The notes beneath the pieces are model-generated. The model was not told the DNA's origin, searched no databases, and was given only the letters and a program-made list of their open reading frames with translations. A DNA stretch of 43,376 nt from Acidimicrobiia bacterium (GTDB lineage: Bacteria; Actinomycetota; Acidimicrobiia; Spongiisociales; UBA5794). The stretch covers positions 1-43,376 of the forward strand of contig JASJAX010000005.1 in NCBI GenBank assembly GCA_030066755.1, in the 5' to 3' direction. Positions 25,015-31,863 of this stretch are shown here, piece by piece; the stretch's first letter is position 1, and each line of letters begins with the position of its first letter. The position numbers and the translations under genes are program-made.

Positions 25015-25365
25015 ATGAAGCAACCGCTGACGGATCTCGGCGCGTTCATCCGCCAACAACGCGAACGCAGCGCAATGTCGCTGCGCAAGCTGGCCGAGGC
25101 TGCGGGCATCTCCAACCCGTATCTCAGCCAGATCGAACGCGGGCTCCGCAAGCCTTCCGCAGAGATCCTGAAGTCCATTGCCCGAGCACTCTCGATCCGA
25201 GCGGAATCGCTCTACGAGCGTGCCGGGTTGCTCGAGGGAGTCGGCGAGATCGTCACCGTCAAGGACGCCATCGAATCCGACACCGCCCTCACACCAAGTC
25301 AGAAGCAAGCACTGATGCAGATCTACGTGAGCTTCATCAGCGACAACGACGAGGAGGAAGTATGA
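25015..25365 (+). CDS. XRE-family transcriptional regulator
   Basis: A 116-residue DNA-binding protein. The helix-turn-helix covers residues 8-62 (LGAFIRQQRERSAMSLRKLAEAAGISNPYLSQIERG), with the recognition helix around SNPYLSQIERG. The C-terminal half (RAGLLEGVGEIVTVKDAIE) is short and may dimerise. It overlaps the HbhA-like gene by 4 bp (ATGA) and so is made together with it. The same pairing, an XRE regulator before hbhA, exists in mycobacteria (Rv0474-Rv0475). The start was set by the promoter; TTG at 24979 lies inside the -35 box and is excluded. Confidence 0.88.
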   Translation: MKQPLTDLGAFIRQQRERSAMSLRKLAEAAGISNPYLSQIERGLRKPSAEILKSIARALSIRAESLYERAGLLEGVGEIVTVKDAIESDTALTPSQKQALMQIYVSFISDNDEEEV

Positions 25366-25856
25366 ACTTCGATTCCCAGAAGGAGCTCGCGACCAAGGCG
25401 CTCTACGCCGCCGTCGGTGCCCCGGTGGTCTACTACCGCAAGGTCAAGGACTACGCGGACAAGGTCGTCGAGTACGGCGACAAGCTCCAGGACCAGGCTC
25501 AGGATGCCTTCGACGAGTGGGCCGATGAGGGCGAGAAGGTGACGAAGCAGTTCCAGGACCGCAAGGTCGTGGAAGAGTTCCGTAGCCAGGTCGACCTCGA
25601 CAAGGTGCAGGATCGGGTCGAGAAGCTTCGCGACCAGCTCGAGAATGCCCTGACCAGCTGGCGTGACAGCTTCACGCCGGGCGAGGCCCCGAAGAAGGCT
25701 CCGGCCAAGAAGGCTCCGGCTGCCAAGGCTCCCGCCAAGAAGGCCCCGGCCAAGAAGGCCCCCGCCAAGACGGCGACCGCCAAGAAGGCCCCGGCTGCCA
25801 AGGCTCCCGCCAAGAAGGCACCGGCCAAGAAGGCCCCCGCCAAGGCTGCGAAGTAG
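25362..25856 (+). CDS. HbhA-like heparin-binding hemagglutinin-type protein
   Basis: A 164-residue protein with two parts. Residues 1-105 are an amphipathic helical region (YYRKVKDYADKVVEYGDKLQDQA and DLDKVQDRVEKLRDQLENAL), predicted as a coiled coil. Residues 108-164 are a Lys/Ala/Pro-rich tail of KKAPAKKAPA type. In mycobacterial HbhA such a tail binds heparan sulfate, but similar tails also bind DNA, so the ligand here is open. GAGGAGGAAG precedes the ATG inside the XRE gene. The tail is encoded by a 66-bp direct duplication. Strong hairpins follow. Confidence 0.8.
   Translation: MNFDSQKELATKALYAAVGAPVVYYRKVKDYADKVVEYGDKLQDQAQDAFDEWADEGEKVTKQFQDRKVVEEFRSQVDLDKVQDRVEKLRDQLENALTSWRDSFTPGEAPKKAPAKKAPAAKAPAKKAPAKKAPAKTATAKKAPAAKAPAKKAPAKKAPAKAAK
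25704..25844 (+). repeat. 66-bp direct duplication in the HbhA-like tail
   Basis: Positions 25704-25769 and 25779-25844 are nearly identical and start 75 bp apart, an in-frame duplication of 25 codons. They encode the Lys/Ala/Pro repeats. Confidence 0.8.
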
Positions 25857-25967
25857 CCGATTCAATCGTGCGGCGAGACCGCACCTTGATCGTGCGCAGG
25901 GACCACGAACGGTGGGCGTGAAGTAGCTCTCTCTCCCTCCCTCCTACTTCACTCCCTGCCACGAAGG

Positions 25968-25998
25968 AAACGCCCCGGGCATTGAGCCCGGGGCGTTT
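25968..25998 (+). terminator. Rho-independent-type terminator of the XRE-HbhA operon
   Basis: Perfect 13-bp arms (AAACGCCCCGGGC and its complement) close a 5-nt loop and end in GTTTCT. This is the clearest intrinsic terminator in the window. It is close to symmetric and may also act on the minus strand. Confidence 0.8.
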
Positions 25999-26000
25999 CT

Positions 26001-26027
26001 GCGGGCAGAAGCAGAGCTTCTGCCCGC
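26001..26027 (+). terminator. Second perfect hairpin with AGA loop
   Basis: GCGGGCAGAAGC and its exact complement (12 bp each) surround AGA, starting 3 bp after the terminator. There is no T-run. It belongs to the triloop hairpin class. Confidence 0.55.
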
Positions 26028-26061
26028 AGGTGCCACGCACCGCCTGACGAGGCGGGCGCGA

Positions 26062-26181
26062 ACGCGGCAGACCGCTCACATGGCGACGCAAGGTCAAGTC
26101 CCAAGCCCACGGAAGTCGCGCCACACTGCCAAGAACGCCGCAGCCAGCGGTCACAACAGGGCGAGGTCAAGTCTCAAGCCA
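26062..26181 (+). repeat. Dispersed repeat copy with two short heptamer pairs
   Basis: ACGCGGCAGACC and GCAAGGTC match the copy at 19756. Heptamer pairs CAAGTCC/CAAGCCC (26095-26108) and CAAGTCT/CAAGCCA (26168-26181) are each entered through GGTCAAGTC. Confidence 0.5.
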
Positions 26182-26206
26182 GAGCGTGCCGAACGCCCTC
26201 GAACCA

Positions 26207-26234
26207 GGCCTGGGACCTGAGACCTGAGACGTGC
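26207..26234 (-). repeat. Heptamer array, 4 units, after the DUF4332 gene
   Basis: Units GGCCTGG, GACCTGA (twice) and GACGTGC on the plus strand, GTCTCAG type on the minus strand. Confidence 0.8.
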
Positions 26235-26238
26235 GACC

Positions 26239-26255
26239 GCGCAGCGAAGCTGCGC
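26239..26255 (-). terminator. Triloop hairpin directly after the DUF4332 stop
   Basis: GCGCAGC-GAA-GCTGCGC, perfect arms, begins at the base after the stop codon (26256-26258) and is followed on the minus strand by the heptamer array. Confidence 0.6.
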
Positions 26256-26660
26256 TCAGTGACTCACGATTGGGTCGAGGCTCTTTGCGCTGTCTACCCA
26301 GCGGGCGACCATGGCTTCGGTTGGGAGGCGCCGGACGAGGCGCTTCTTGTTGTTGACCTCGATCATGGCGCTCAGGAGGTTGTGAGCGTTGCGGCGTCGC
26401 AGTTCCTTGATCGTGTCGACCCCGGCAGCTTCGAGAAGATCCGAGTACTCCTCACCAACGCCTTTGACTCGCATGAGGTCGGCTCGGTTCACCCACTCGA
26501 GCACGAGTTTCTCGCTCACGTCGATCTTCGTTGCGAGGTGCTTGCGACCGGTGCGTGTCGCACCGTGCTTGAGGAGCGCCTCGGTGGTCCGGATCCGAAC
26601 CTTGCGCAGTTTCGTCGCTTGGCGGTGTCCGAGTCCCTCGATCGTGTCGATCGACGCCAT
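26256..26660 (-). CDS. DUF4332 helix-hairpin-helix protein
   Basis: A 134-residue protein with two helix-hairpin-helix-like segments: IDTIEGLGHRQATKLRKVRIRTTEALL near the start and LMRVKGVGEEYSDLLEAAGVDTIKELRRRN in the middle. These motifs bind DNA non-specifically, so a nucleic-acid role is likely. No enzymatic motif is seen. GGAGGAAAGGA precedes the ATG at 26660, which settles the start. It is followed by the stop-hairpin-heptamer arrangement described for several genes here. Confidence 0.8.
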   Translation of the reverse strand: MASIDTIEGLGHRQATKLRKVRIRTTEALLKHGATRTGRKHLATKIDVSEKLVLEWVNRADLMRVKGVGEEYSDLLEAAGVDTIKELRRRNAHNLLSAMIEVNNKKRLVRRLPTEAMVARWVDSAKSLDPIVSH

Positions 26661-26776
26661 CCGCGTGTCCTTTCCTCCACCTCGTGTCGCTGTGGCCCGG
26701 CGGCTGTCCGGTCGGCCGAGCCCCAAGGCGAGGCGAGGATACTCGGCAGGCGCTGCCCGGTGCCAAAACGGTGCGG

Positions 26777-27394
26777 TCAGGCCTTCGGAGCGATGCTCGC
26801 GAGATCCTCGGCATCATGAACTTCGACGGGAGGCAGTCGGTCGATCCAGACCTCTGCGACCCAATCGGGATGTGCCGACAACACCTGCAGGATCGGCATG
26901 GGACCCTCGAGGCTGAGGAACCGCTCCCACAACTCGCGTGCCAGCACGATGGGACCAGCGCGGGTGTAGCGGTACTTCCCAACCGTTGCGGCTTGATCCC
27001 CGAGCCGACGACCCGGCAATGCATGGGGCGTCGCCATGTGTCCATCGATGAGCTCGCGGAGTACACCCACGTCGATTTGCGGTGCTGCAACGTCGATAAC
27101 GACGACGTGATCGACCTTCGTTGCGCGGATGAGCGTGTCGAGGCCGGCCCTCAGCGGCGAAGAGACGCCCTCCGACCACTCCGGGTCGACCACCACGATC
27201 GCATCGCCGAGGTCGATCTCGTCGGCCACCCGATCACCGTCGATCCCGAGCACGACGACCCTCGTCTCGAAGAGTGGCTCGACCAGGTCAACGACGTGCT
27301 CGACCGTCGTCGTCTTGCCCCACCTCCCGAGGGCACGCGGGGACCCATCGGTGAGCGAGTCGGCAGCGAGGACGAGCGCGGCGATGCCGGACAT
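26777..27394 (-). CDS. MobA-like nucleotidyltransferase, degenerate active site
   Basis: A 205-residue protein of the NTP-transferase/MocA fold. The middle is well conserved: VVVDPEWSEGVSSPLRAGLDTLI, and VVVIDVAAPQ where DxP is expected. The nucleotide-binding start should read LAAGxSxRxGxxK but is LAADSLTDGSPRALG, so the Gly and Arg that hold the NTP are missing. It may bind without transferring, or use a different donor. The start could also be GTG at 27409; ATG at 27394 puts the first strand at the usual distance. It lies downstream of the clpS-DUF2017 genes. Confidence 0.65.
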   Translation of the reverse strand: MSGIAALVLAADSLTDGSPRALGRWGKTTTVEHVVDLVEPLFETRVVVLGIDGDRVADEIDLGDAIVVVDPEWSEGVSSPLRAGLDTLIRATKVDHVVVIDVAAPQIDVGVLRELIDGHMATPHALPGRRLGDQAATVGKYRYTRAGPIVLARELWERFLSLEGPMPILQVLSAHPDWVAEVWIDRLPPVEVHDAEDLASIAPKA

Positions 27395-27458
27395 GGGGAG
27401 CGAGGTCACGTGGCGAGGCTAGGGGGCTGAGGATCAATTGGCGAGAGGAGCCCCGGAT

Positions 27459-27926
27459 TCATCCCATCGTGGCGAGAAGCACCTCTGCGAACGTCTGCTG
27501 ATAGGCGCCGAGCAGATTGACGAGCGCTACGTCCGGGTCATCGTTTGGGAGATCGCTGAGATCATCGAGCTCGAACAGCCCGCGCCTCGAGGCGAGGACG
27601 ATCCGAGCGCCGCCGAGAACCCGCATCCACGCCTCGGCCTCCGACGGCGAGATCGTGATCCCGTCGACGCTCTCGGCGAGCTGACGGGAGAACGTGTCGA
27701 GGTCGGCGGTGCGCCCCTCGGCGAGATCGTCCTTCGTGAGTCGTGCGAGCTCGGCCGAGCCGGCTTCATCGTCGGGGTACGCCGCCGGGTGGAGCCGGGC
27801 CGGCGCCGGATCCGACGGGTCCGCTCCGACCGAACCCAGGAGCGAGGGCAGACGCGACAGAATGGCGATCTCGGCCGGAGACAGCTGGACCTCGACTCCA
27901 CGCGGGCCGGGTGCGATTCGGCTCAC
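27459..27926 (-). CDS. DUF2017 family protein
   Basis: A 155-residue actinobacterial family found next to clpS. It starts at a GTG that overlaps the clpS stop by 4 bp (GTGA). Recognisable parts are the N-terminal VELSPAE-like strand ([16 protein letters not shown]), the acidic middle, and the C-terminal [19 protein letters not shown] with [22 protein letters not shown]. The function is unknown; its constant pairing with ClpS implies a part in adaptor-mediated proteolysis. Amino acid composition suggests a soluble helical protein. Confidence 0.85.
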   Translation of the reverse strand: MSRIAPGPRGVEVQLSPAEIAILSRLPSLLGSVGADPSDPAPARLHPAAYPDDEAGSAELARLTKDDLAEGRTADLDTFSRQLAESVDGITISPSEAEAWMRVLGGARIVLASRRGLFELDDLSDLPNDDPDVALVNLLGAYQQTFAEVLLATMG

Positions 27927-28234
27927 TGGCGTTCCAACGTCGCCCAGAGGCCGTGTTGATGCAGCCGGGTTGCGTGGACCTCGGCTTGCTCGCGCGGACC
28001 GCTCGCAACCGTGGCTCGCCCTCGGTGGTGAACATCCAGCATGAGCTCGGTCGCCCGCTGTTCGGAGAACCCGAACAGCTTCCGGAACACCCAGACCACG
28101 TACGTCATCAGATTGACCGGGTCGTTCCACACGATGACGTTCCACGGGAGGTCCGGGGCTACGTCCGATGACACGTCGGGGGAATCCACTCGAGTCGGTG
28201 ACGGAGTCGATCCGAAGACATTGCGCGCACTCAT
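27923..28234 (-). CDS. clpS: ATP-dependent Clp protease adaptor ClpS
   Basis: A 103-residue adaptor that delivers N-degron substrates to ClpC or ClpA. The core is conserved: [50 protein letters not shown], with the Asn-Asp and the His that line the N-degron pocket. The N-terminal 30 residues are a flexible extension. Its start overlaps the upstream HTH gene (ATGA) and its stop overlaps DUF2017 (GTGA), giving a tightly coupled three-gene operon. Confidence 0.93.
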   Translation of the reverse strand: MSARNVFGSTPSPTRVDSPDVSSDVAPDLPWNVIVWNDPVNLMTYVVWVFRKLFGFSEQRATELMLDVHHRGRATVASGPREQAEVHATRLHQHGLWATLERQ

Positions 28235-28446
28235 TGCCGCCCCCGCGCGGCCGACTCGATGCGCTGTGCATTGATCCAGTCCTCGAAGTCGCGGCGCGCC
28301 ACCCGCCACTCCCGACCGAACTTGACCGCCGGGAGCTCCCCAGACCGGAGCTGATTGGTCACAACAAACGCAGAAACCCCCATGTAGCCACAGATATCTG
28401 CGACGGAGAGCCACTCCTTGTCGAGATCCACGGTGATGCGTTCCAC
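28231..28446 (-). CDS. Excisionase-like helix-turn-helix protein
   Basis: A 71-residue DNA-binding protein of the HTH_17/MerR-like excisionase family: [47 protein letters not shown]. Such proteins serve as recombination directionality factors or as BldC-like regulators. No integrase is nearby, so a regulatory role for the clpS operon it heads is more likely. The start is GTG at 28446; a TAGGCT box 6 nt before it suggests a leaderless message. Confidence 0.82.
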   Translation of the reverse strand: MERITVDLDKEWLSVADICGYMGVSAFVVTNQLRSGELPAVKFGREWRVARRDFEDWINAQRIESAARGRQ

Positions 28447-28452
28447 CCGCAG

Positions 28453-28458
28453 AGCCTA
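28453..28458 (-). promoter_or_regulatory. -10 box TAGGCT of the HTH-clpS operon
   Basis: On the minus strand TAGGCT ends 6 nt before the GTG start at 28446, the spacing of a leaderless transcript. Confidence 0.4.
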
Positions 28459-28597
28459 TGAGCCCTCACCGGCGGTCGGCAACACGCCCACGTGGTTGCG
28501 GGGCTTTTCGCGTTCTCGGTAAGGTAGAGGCCCGACCACCTGGGTTGCTCTGCGAGATCTAGGGTCCTCGTGCGGGCGGAGGGATCTGGGAAGGTTT

Positions 28598-30337
28598 GTG
28601 ACGGCGATGCGCATTCGGTCGGCCACCGTGGATGGCCACCAATTCACCAAAGCTCGACGCGGCTACGACGCGGCCGAGGTCGACGCCGTCATGGCGCGTA
28701 TCGCAGCAACCCTCCGGGACTACGAGAGCGTGATGGACGACCTCGAAGCGCGCCTCGCAGCTGCGGAAACGGCTGCTCGGGTGACCAAGTCACGGGATCC
28801 CATGCCCGACCGCCCCGACTCGGCAACAGCCGCACGGGGCGCTTCGGAAGCCGAGATCGAAGAGGCCCGGCAGGAGGTCGAGGAAGCCCGGCGCGAGGTC
28901 GAGGACACCCGCCGTCGCGCCGAGGATGCGCTGCGCCACGCCCAGGATGAAGCCACCCAGCGGGAGGCTGAGATCGGTGCGTTGCTCGAGGCCGCCCGAG
29001 CCGAAGCCGAGCGACTGCGACTCGAGACCGAGCAGGTGCGGGCGGACGTCGAAGCCCAACGGGCCGCACTGTCGGGCGAACGTGACCAGGTTGAAGCTGA
29101 TCGATCGGAAGCCGAGCGGCTCCGCCTCGAGACGGAACACGCCCGCGCCGAGGTCGAAGCTCAACGCGCCGCATTGACCGGCGAACGTGAGCAGTTCGAG
29201 GCCGAGCGTGCGGAGGAGTCGGAGCAGGAGAACCGTGCCGCACAGTCGCGCGATGACGCCCTGAGCGAGGCGAACGAGATCCGCGCTCGAGCCGAGGCCG
29301 AGGCCGAGGAGATCCGATTCCGGGCGGAGGAGGCCGCCGCCACCACCCGGGAGACGGCGCAGCGCGATGCCGATGCCTTGCGCGAGGAGAGCCTTGCCGA
29401 GATTGCGCAGCTGAGAACGGCGACCGAGCACGAGATCGCTGAATTGCGGTCGACCGCGAACGAACACGAGCAGATCGTCTTGGAGGTCGCCAATCTGCGC
29501 GATACGGCCAGCCAAGAGGTGGAGGAGTTGCGAGCCGAGGCGGAACGCAGCATCGAGGAGCTCCGGTCGATCGCCGAGCGTGATGCTGCAGACATGCGAA
29601 GCGAATCACTCAGGCAGGCGGAAGTCCTCCTGGCTGCGGCACGTGACGAGGCTCAGCGCATTCGCACCGAAGCGCTCGACGAGGCGGCGGAGATCCGCGC
29701 CATCCACGGCGAGCTCGCCGCCGAGTTGGCCGACACTCGCGAAACGATCGAGACGGATCAGCAGGATGCCGGCGAGGAGGCACGTCGCACCCTGGCAGCG
29801 CTCGCAGACGCAGAGCAAGCTCGCTTCGCTCTCGAGGAGCGCCTCGACAACCTCCGAACCACCGTGCATGCGATCGAAGAGCAGATGCGCGCGCTCGCCG
29901 GGGACATTGCCGATCGGGTCCAGAAGATCGGCAGGATCACCGGCACGGAGGAGTCACCGGAGGGCACTGCCGAACACCACGAACCTCCCATGGCAACGAT
30001 GCCGGTGGCCGGGCTGCAGGCGCCTGGAGAGCACGACCCGCTGGCTACCGCTGAGCCCAGTGCCGTCGTCGTGATCGACGAACCGGAGGACGAGGCCGAC
30101 ACCGGGATCGACGCTGACTCTCGGACGTACACCCAACACCACGCGTACGCCGAGCCGGACGGGTCCGGGCGCCCTCCCGCCGATCGTGCCACCATCGTCC
30201 CTCCTGAGCTGGCGCATGGTGCGGTCGACCGCGACGACCACGAGGGCCCCTACCGCACGGTGTATCAGCGTGCAGGACGCAACTTGCGAGCGCGCCTGCG
30301 CCAGGAAGGTCAAGATCCAACGCAGCGGGGTCGCTGA
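28598..30337 (+). CDS. DivIVA-like long coiled-coil protein
   Basis: A 579-residue protein. The N-terminus (MRIRSATVDGHQFTKARRGYDAAEVDAVMARI) matches the DivIVA/Wag31 membrane-curvature domain. Residues 80-460 are a continuous Glu/Ala/Arg-rich coiled coil, with a near-exact 35-residue duplication beginning with EAERLRLE at residues 136 and 171. The C-terminal 110 residues are low-complexity and end in a basic stretch. It probably acts as a polar or cytoskeletal scaffold like Wag31 or FilP. GGGAAGG precedes the GTG at 28598; an ATG nine bases later is the alternative. Confidence 0.78.
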   Translation: MTAMRIRSATVDGHQFTKARRGYDAAEVDAVMARIAATLRDYESVMDDLEARLAAAETAARVTKSRDPMPDRPDSATAARGASEAEIEEARQEVEEARREVEDTRRRAEDALRHAQDEATQREAEIGALLEAARAEAERLRLETEQVRADVEAQRAALSGERDQVEADRSEAERLRLETEHARAEVEAQRAALTGEREQFEAERAEESEQENRAAQSRDDALSEANEIRARAEAEAEEIRFRAEEAAATTRETAQRDADALREESLAEIAQLRTATEHEIAELRSTANEHEQIVLEVANLRDTASQEVEELRAEAERSIEELRSIAERDAADMRSESLRQAEVLLAAARDEAQRIRTEALDEAAEIRAIHGELAAELADTRETIETDQQDAGEEARRTLAALADAEQARFALEERLDNLRTTVHAIEEQMRALAGDIADRVQKIGRITGTEESPEGTAEHHEPPMATMPVAGLQAPGEHDPLATAEPSAVVVIDEPEDEADTGIDADSRTYTQHHAYAEPDGSGRPPADRATIVPPELAHGAVDRDDHEGPYRTVYQRAGRNLRARLRQEGQDPTQRGR

Positions 30338-30417
30338 CCGTTCGTCTTCCCCCTGGACGAAGTCAGCGACACGGAGTGGGGCCGGGGGCGGGTTGCCGAG
30401 GACGGCGACCCGCCCCC
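30330..30417 (+). terminator. Two hairpins at the end of the DivIVA-like gene
   Basis: The first pairs GTCGCTGAC (30330-30338, containing the stop codon) with GTCAGCGAC (30362-30370), with inner pairing TTCGTC/GACGAA. The second has 14-base GC-rich arms (30384-30397, 30404-30417) with one wobble pair. Together they should end transcription. Confidence 0.6.
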
Positions 30418-30514
30418 AACCGCGTCCAAACCACTACGACGGCGAGCGACGCCTGACGCTAGGTGCCGGCGGGTAGCCTCTGACACCCGACGTCCCGTCC
30501 CCTGGAGGCGCGCT

Positions 30515-31108
30515 TTGAGCGGACCAACCATCGCCATATTCGTCTTCGACGGCGCCGAGGAGCTCGACTGGGTCGGGCCCTGGGAGGTGCTCGCTGCGTG
30601 GCGAAACGGGTGGCCCGACGATGCGGTCACCGTCTTCACGATGGCCGAGCAAAGCGACATCGTGACGTCCGCCAAGGGTCTGCGCAGCCTCCCCGATCAC
30701 AGCTGGGACACCGCTCCCCCGTTCGACGTGCTCGTGTACCCGGGAGGCCGCGGCACACGTACCCAGGTCACCGACGAACGGATCCTGGAATGGGTCCGAT
30801 CACAAGCGGAGCAAGGCACGATGATGACGAGCGTGTGCACCGGCTCCCTGGTCTTCGCAGCAGCCGGACTGCTCGACGACGGACCCGCAACAACCCATTG
30901 GGGGGCGCTCGACCTGTTGGGAACGCTCGGCACCAACATCGAAGTCCGGCCCGATGACCGTTTCGTGGACCGCGGTCCGGTGATCACCGCCGCAGGCGTG
31001 TCCGCAGGGATCGACATGGCGTTGCATCTCGTGGCACGCCTGCATTCGCCGGAGCGGGCCCGCGAGGTCCGGCGCTACATCCAGTACGACCCGGAACCGC
31101 CGGTTTGA
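30515..31108 (+). CDS. DJ-1/PfpI family protein (isonitrile hydratase-like)
   Basis: A 197-residue protein of the class I glutamine amidotransferase-like fold. FVFDGAEELDWVGPWEVL carries the conserved acidic residue that polarises the nucleophile. The nucleophile Cys108 is in SVCTGSLVFAAAGLL. THWGALDLL and ITAAGVSAGIDMALHLV follow as in the InhA (isonitrile hydratase) and ThiJ groups. The substrate is not known. The TTG start at 30515 has GGAGG upstream. Its stop lies inside a perfect 15-bp inverted repeat. Confidence 0.85.
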   Translation: MSGPTIAIFVFDGAEELDWVGPWEVLAAWRNGWPDDAVTVFTMAEQSDIVTSAKGLRSLPDHSWDTAPPFDVLVYPGGRGTRTQVTDERILEWVRSQAEQGTMMTSVCTGSLVFAAAGLLDDGPATTHWGALDLLGTLGTNIEVRPDDRFVDRGPVITAAGVSAGIDMALHLVARLHSPERAREVRRYIQYDPEPPV

Positions 31109-31128
31109 GCCCTGGCTCAAACCGGCGG
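31097..31128 (+). terminator. Perfect 15-bp inverted repeat over the DJ-1 gene's stop codon
   Basis: Arms 31097-31111 and 31114-31128 are exact complements. The TGA stop (31106-31108) is in the left arm, so the right arm is an inverted copy of the last four codons plus the stop. The heptamer array shares its last two bases. Confidence 0.65.
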
Positions 31129-31161
31129 AGTACTGAGTACCGAGTACCGAGTACAGAGACT
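31127..31161 (-). repeat. Heptamer array, 5 units, after the DJ-1 gene
   Basis: On the minus strand an AGTCTCT end unit is followed by GTACTCG (twice), GTACTCA and GTACTCC, the same order as at 10017-10051 and 36064-36098. Confidence 0.85.
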
Positions 31162-31219
31162 TCGGTTGCGGCGCGGCAAGCCGGCGTGGTGGTGAACCGG
31201 GGTTGGGTTGGACCGGGCG

Positions 31220-31654
31220 CTACGCCGCCTGCGTTGCTTCCGCGCGGCGGGCTCGTTCTACTTCTGTGGTTGGGCGGCTCAGGATGAACCAGATCCCGTA
31301 GATCCCCAACGCAACGAGCGAGACCCGAACCCACATCGTTTCGATGACGAAGCCCGCCGAGTACCCGACGGCGAGGACGATGCAGGTCACGGCAATTGCC
31401 TTGATCCGACGGGGGATGCCGAGTCCGCTCTTGTAGTCAACGAGGGTCTGACCGAAGTACTTGTTGGTCAGCATCCAGCGGTACATGCGCTCGTTCGACA
31501 TCGAGAAGAAGTAGAGCGCAACGAGGAGGAAGACGGTCCCCGGCGGGCCGGGTACGAAGAACCCGAAGATACCGATGCCGAGGAACACGAAGCCCAAGAC
31601 GGCGTACGTCGCTCGGGCGACGGGATTGCGCGAGACTCGGATCTGATCTTCCAC
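31220..31654 (-). CDS. DUF454 (YbaN-like) inner membrane protein
   Basis: A 144-residue membrane protein with two pairs of helices. The N-terminal pair contains YAVLGFVFLGIGIFGFFVPGPPGTVFLLVALYFFSMSNERMYRWM, the DUF454 signature. A cytoplasmic KSGLGIPRRIKA loop precedes the second pair. The function is unknown. The GTG at 31654 is preferred because a TATGAT -10 box ends 6 nt before it; an ATG at 31690 would run into the divergent zinc-ribbon gene. Confidence 0.82.
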   Translation of the reverse strand: MEDQIRVSRNPVARATYAVLGFVFLGIGIFGFFVPGPPGTVFLLVALYFFSMSNERMYRWMLTNKYFGQTLVDYKSGLGIPRRIKAIAVTCIVLAVGYSAGFVIETMWVRVSLVALGIYGIWFILSRPTTEVERARRAEATQAA

Positions 31655-31660
31655 GGTGGG

Positions 31661-31666
31661 ATCATA
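31661..31666 (-). promoter_or_regulatory. -10 box TATGAT of the DUF454 gene, overlapping a divergent start codon
   Basis: TATGAT on the minus strand ends 6 nt before the GTG at 31654. Its other end shares base 31666 with the ATG of the divergent zinc-ribbon gene, so the two genes are packed within 12 bp. Confidence 0.45.
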
Positions 31667-31863
31667 TGCCCATGCAGGATCCGACATCGAGTCGAGACGG
31701 GCCGCCCCCGACGATCGTGTGCGTTGACTGCGGCGGAACGGCCCACCTCCTGACCCGGTTCCGAGACGACGAGCCCCCGGAGCCGGGAGATCGCCTGATC
31801 TACCGCTGCGAAGACTGCAATGATCGGTGGGACCTGATCGTCGACGAGGAGGACTTCCGGTGA
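31666..31863 (+). CDS. Small zinc-ribbon protein
   Basis: A 65-residue acidic protein with two CxxC knuckles (CVDCGG near residue 19 and CEDCNDRW near residue 48), expected to bind one zinc ion. The middle is PGDRLIYRCEDC. No enzymatic motif is present. The stop overlaps the next gene's GTG by 4 bp. An ATG two codons later is an equally good start. The function is unknown; a role in protein or nucleic-acid binding is only inferred from the fold. Confidence 0.7.
   Translation: MPMQDPTSSRDGPPPTIVCVDCGGTAHLLTRFRDDEPPEPGDRLIYRCEDCNDRWDLIVDEEDFR

Larger units (their letters stand above)
25857..26255. other. 399-bp intergenic region after the HbhA-like gene
   Basis: No gene is visible. It holds, in order: a 9-bp hairpin with a polypyrimidine loop (25918-25952) whose arm repeats the gene's final GAAGTAG, a strong terminator (25968-25998), a perfect triloop hairpin (26001-26027), a dispersed repeat (26062-26100), two heptamer pairs (26095-26108 and 26168-26181), and the array and hairpin belonging to the next minus-strand gene. 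Confidence 0.6.

Noticed and set aside
28231-28446. Excisionase-like gene as evidence of a prophage or integrative element
   Set aside because: There is no integrase, att-like repeat or phage gene; the gene is coupled to clpS.
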